13,039 bases of DNA from Baffinella frigidus (lineage: Eukaryota > Cryptophyceae > Cryptomonadales > Baffinellaceae): NCBI GenBank assembly GCA_026770585.1, contig MU646750.1:39153-52191 (forward strand), written 5' to 3'. A program made the position numbers and the translations under genes. Below, one piece after another: positions 11,387 through 13,039 of the stretch (the first letter of the stretch is position 1; each line of letters starts with the position of its first letter). Below the pieces are notes generated by a model. It was not told the origin of the DNA. It saw only the letters and a list, made by a program, of their open reading frames with translations, and did no database searches.

Positions 11387-11449
11387 TGTTTGTGGACCAC
11401 ACACACTGGGGTGTGGTGTTGGAATCCGAGGGGCTACATAGGCTGCAAG
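11387..11449 (-). pseudogene. Exon E7: family borders kept, interior replaced
   Basis: CTTCCAG acceptor and LAA start as in the family, donor ACA|GTGCTCCC as in E2/E3, length 63 bp and phase 0 with no stop, but the interior YVAPRIPTPHPSVCGPQT is not coil-like. Either a diverged exon still spliced or a relic whose frame is open by chance. Confidence 0.35.
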
Positions 11450-11482
11450 CTGGAAGGGGCACGCGCAGCTTATTCATCACAC

Positions 11483-11524
11483 AGGTTTTTGGTGGCGTGC
11501 TTCGCCGCTGTAAGCCGCTGTAAG
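11483..11524 (-). pseudogene. Truncated coiled-coil exon E8
   Basis: CGTGGCAG acceptor then LTAAYSGEARHQKP. A 12-base internal duplication (CGCTGTAAGC twice) shifts the family pattern. It ends at ACCTGTGTGATG, a possible GTGTGATG donor, the same junction as in E11. 11525-11773 holds no further exon, only GGGGTT repeats and a G/C-rich hairpin near 11675. Confidence 0.4.
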
Positions 11525-11773
11525 CTGCCACGTTGTTGTTGGGGGGTTATTGAGAGGACAGCAGATGCCCTCTCCTAGAGTGATCCACTTGGTGCCGTCC
11601 ACTTCGTATGGTCACTCTGAGTTATAGGGTTTGCTGCCACGGGGGTTGGGGGGTTAGGGTTTTATCTTCGCCACCCCCCCCCGGGTGTAGGGGGTTAGGT
11701 TTGGGGGTTAGGGTGTAGGATTGGGAGCACACTGTTTGGCGGGCTTCGGGTTGGGGTTTAGGGTTGGAGGCAC

Positions 11774-11805
11774 CTTTGCCTGCTCCTCGGCCGTAGAGGC
11801 CTTCG
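11774..11805 (-). CDS. Candidate short coiled-coil exon E9
   Basis: KASTAEEQAK at donor GTGCCTCC. The acceptor AG comes from the telomere-like repeat itself (GGGTTTAG). The exon opens with two extra bases, so it does not fit the phase 0 exons and may be decayed. Position matches E5 and E12 in the repeated module. Confidence 0.4.
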
Positions 11806-11814
11806 CTAAACCCA

Positions 11815-12066
11815 AGACCCTGGACCCTGGACCCTGGACCCTGGACTCTGGACTCTGTACCCTGTACCCTGGACTCTGAGCCCTGGACCCTTTGCCCTTT
11901 ACCCTTCACCCTGCACCCTTCACCTTACATCCTGGACCTTGGAACCTGGGCCCTGGATCCTGTACCCTGTACCCTGGGCCCCTGGACCCCTGGACCTCGG
12001 ACCCTACACCCTGTACCCTGTACCCTGTACCCTGTACCCTGTACCCTGTACCCTGTACCCTGGACA
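11815..12066 (-). repeat. C-rich CCCTGTA/CCCTGGA array (intron between E10 and E9)
   Basis: About 35 heptamers, with a homogeneous CCCTGTA block next to exon E10 (12004-12062). On the minus strand the intron is therefore GTGTGTCCAGGG followed by CAGGGTA and CAGGGTC units up to GGGTTTAG. Confidence 0.9.
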
Positions 12067-12069
12067 CAC

Positions 12070-12189
12070 CTTGGCGTTCGTTTCCGCTTTTGCTTTCTCC
12101 TCGCGTGCGGACGCAGCTTGCTCGCTCTTGGCGAGGCGGTCCTGCGCAGCTTTCTCGCTCTCTCGCTTCGATTTCTCCAGAGCCGCGAG
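12070..12189 (-). CDS. Candidate coiled-coil exon E10 (40 aa), longest E copy
   Basis: CTTTGCAG acceptor, phase 0 reading LAALEKSKRES, EKAAQDRLAKS, EQAASAREEKA and KAETNAK, donor GTGTGTCCAGG. Written this way it shows three 11-residue repeats plus seven, typical of hendecad coiled coils and also of some LEA-type helices. Third positions are strongly G/C. Its N half matches E1 and its C half matches E6 and E13. This is the best evidence that the E series encodes a real extended helix. No localisation signal visible. Confidence 0.72.
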
Positions 12190-12223
12190 CTGCAAAGGGG
12201 CGCGTGGTTTCTTTTTAGGGGGA

Positions 12224-12360
12224 TTGTTTTTGTTTTTGTTTTTGTTTTTGTTTTAGATTTGAATGGGGTTTGGGGTTTGGGGTTTGGGGTTTGGGGTTTG
12301 GGGTTTAGGGTTTAGGGGTTAGGGTTTAGGGTTCAGGGTTCAGGGTGTAGGGTGTAACGT
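12224..12360 (+). repeat. (TTTTTG)n then GGGTTTG/GGGTTTA array
   Basis: Four TTTTTG hexamers lead into GGGGTTT and GGGTTTA units. At about 12357 the strand polarity flips to CCCCTAAC-type repeats, making an inverted arrangement inside one intron. Confidence 0.9.
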
Positions 12361-12466
12361 AACCCCCTACCCCCCTAACCTCTAACCCCCTAACCCCCAA
12401 ACTACCTAACTCTGCACCTGCAAGAGGCACGAACAAGTTATTCACCACACAGGTTACTGATCACAC

Positions 12467-12498
12467 AGGTTATTGATCGCTTGCTTTGCCGCCGCAAG
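12467..12498 (-). pseudogene. Truncated coiled-coil exon E11
   Basis: CATGGCAG acceptor, then LAAAKQAI as in exon E6, continuing NN and reaching CCT|GTGTGATCAG. The family pattern stops after eight residues, at the conserved ATCAATAACCTGTGTG segment. Phase differs from other exons, so probably a relic. Confidence 0.42.
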
Positions 12499-12549
12499 CT
12501 GCCATGGGGTGTGGGGTTTGTTTTTGGTCTATTTTTTTGTTTTGTTTTG

Positions 12550-12657
12550 TTGGGGTTTGAGGTTTGGGGTTTGGGGTTTGGGGTTTGGGGTTTGGGGTTT
12601 AGGGTTTAGGGTTTCGGGTTTAGGGTTTCGGGTTTCGGGTTTAGGGTTTAGGGTTGA
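12550..12657 (+). repeat. GGGTTTG, GGGTTTA and GGGTTTC heptamer array
   Basis: Blocks of GGGGTTT followed by GGGTTTA/GGGTTTC. G-rich on the plus strand, within the inferred intron between E12 and E11. A GGTGTGACCCCGGGGTGTGG hairpin follows at about 12720. Confidence 0.9.
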
Positions 12658-12780
12658 GGTAAACCCGTTTGCTGCCACGGGGGGGTCAGGGGTTGGGGTT
12701 CATCTCCGCCCCACACCCCGGGTGTGACCCCGGGGTGTGGGGTTTGTTGTTTTGGGTACAGGGTGTAGGGTTGGGGGCAC

Positions 12781-12852
12781 CTTAGATTTCTCCTCGGCTT
12801 TGGCTTTTTCCGCGCGGGCAGCCGAATCCCGAACGCCAAGGCGCCCCCAACC
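12781..12852 (-). CDS. Candidate coiled-coil exon E12 (24 aa)
   Basis: GGGGAATAG acceptor made of repeat sequence, phase 0 reading GWGRLGVRDSAARAEKAKAE and EKSK, donor GTGCCCCC. RL...S.AARAEKAKAE aligns with RLAKSEQAASAREEKAKAE of E10. The first residues (GWG) come from telomere-like DNA, so the exon edge seems to have moved into the repeat. Confidence 0.52.
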
Positions 12853-12943
12853 CTATTCCCCAACCCGTAAACCCCTAATCTCCTAATCCCCTAACTCTAC
12901 ACCCTGGACCCTGGACCCTGGACCCTGGACCCTGGACACACAC
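12853..12943 (-). repeat. 91-bp candidate intron made entirely of telomere-like units
   Basis: Minus strand: GTGTGTGTCC, then CAGGGTC units, a GTTAGGGG stretch, ending GGGGAATAG. Shortest complete intron candidate between two members of the series (E13 and E12). Confidence 0.55.
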
Positions 12944-13020
12944 CTTAGCGTTCTCCTTGGCCTTGGCTTTCTCGGCGCGGGCGGAAGCGTCTTGCTGGCT
13001 CTTGACGAGACAGTGTTCAG
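12944..13020 (-). CDS. Candidate coiled-coil exon E13, near the window edge
   Basis: Ends LVKSQQDASARAEKAKAKEN and AK at donor GTGTGTGTCC, matching the C half of E10 and the LVKSENAAAAR part of E1. An ACGCAG lies at 13021-13026, but from there the length is not a multiple of three for this frame, so either the true acceptor lies beyond the window or the 5' end has decayed. First exon of the series in transcript order within this window. Confidence 0.55.
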
Positions 13021-13039
13021 CTGCGTGCCTGAACCCCAA

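Overview
This looks like nuclear DNA of a eukaryote, most likely a microalga or related protist. It has no operons, ribosome binding sites or long intact ORFs. Short exon-like segments with AG/GT borders and strong third-position G/C bias sit in very repetitive DNA dominated by degenerate heptamers related to TTTAGGG, the plant/algal-type telomere repeat. The exact lineage cannot be fixed from the window. The repeats are interstitial and variable, so this is a telomere-repeat-rich (perhaps subtelomeric) region, not a chromosome end.

The main result is that all convincing coding signal is on the minus strand and falls into five exon families, each locally multiplied and clustered. In minus-strand order they are: E (about 13 copies, 13020-9078), Ala/Glu/Lys-rich coiled-coil exons with 11-residue periodicity; D (4 copies, 8475-7210), with motif RVKKTQAYVD..EGDITT; C (about 10 copies, 5151-2862), with motif AQMAKEIVRSLGVADTRVETI; B (4 copies, 2614-1973), with motif VCFDVYFLPKDTHP; and A (4 copies, 615-1), with motif GKHVYG..K. 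Copies within B differ only at synonymous sites and copies within A differ by conservative replacements, so at least some have evolved as real protein. The end of exon C and the start of exon B read as one continuous domain. I infer parts of one minus-strand gene (or a few tandem genes) whose exons were duplicated in place, giving either arrayed alternative exons or a decaying duplicated locus. No start codon, promoter or confirmed stop of this gene was found, and the window appears to begin and end inside it.

Region by region: 1-620, exon family A plus a TGTAGGG array and a structured foldback element. 620-1970, a GGTTTAT array, two MITE-like elements, a 15/18-bp repeat and a TTTAGGG array. 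1970-2615, family B. 2615-5150, TTTAGGG/GGGTTCAACA repeats with family C, microsatellites, and a foldback element inserted in a C copy with a clean GATCTC duplication. 5150-7200, foldbacks and MITEs with no convincing gene. 7200-8480, family D with a minisatellite. 8480-9040, foldbacks and a CT tract. 9078-13039, family E in telomere-like introns, with a 118-bp tandem array and three copies of a two-exon module.

In the E region the intron repeats switch strand polarity (G-rich to C-rich) at the exons, so that exons mark the switch points. No RNA gene, CRISPR array or prokaryotic signal was recognised.
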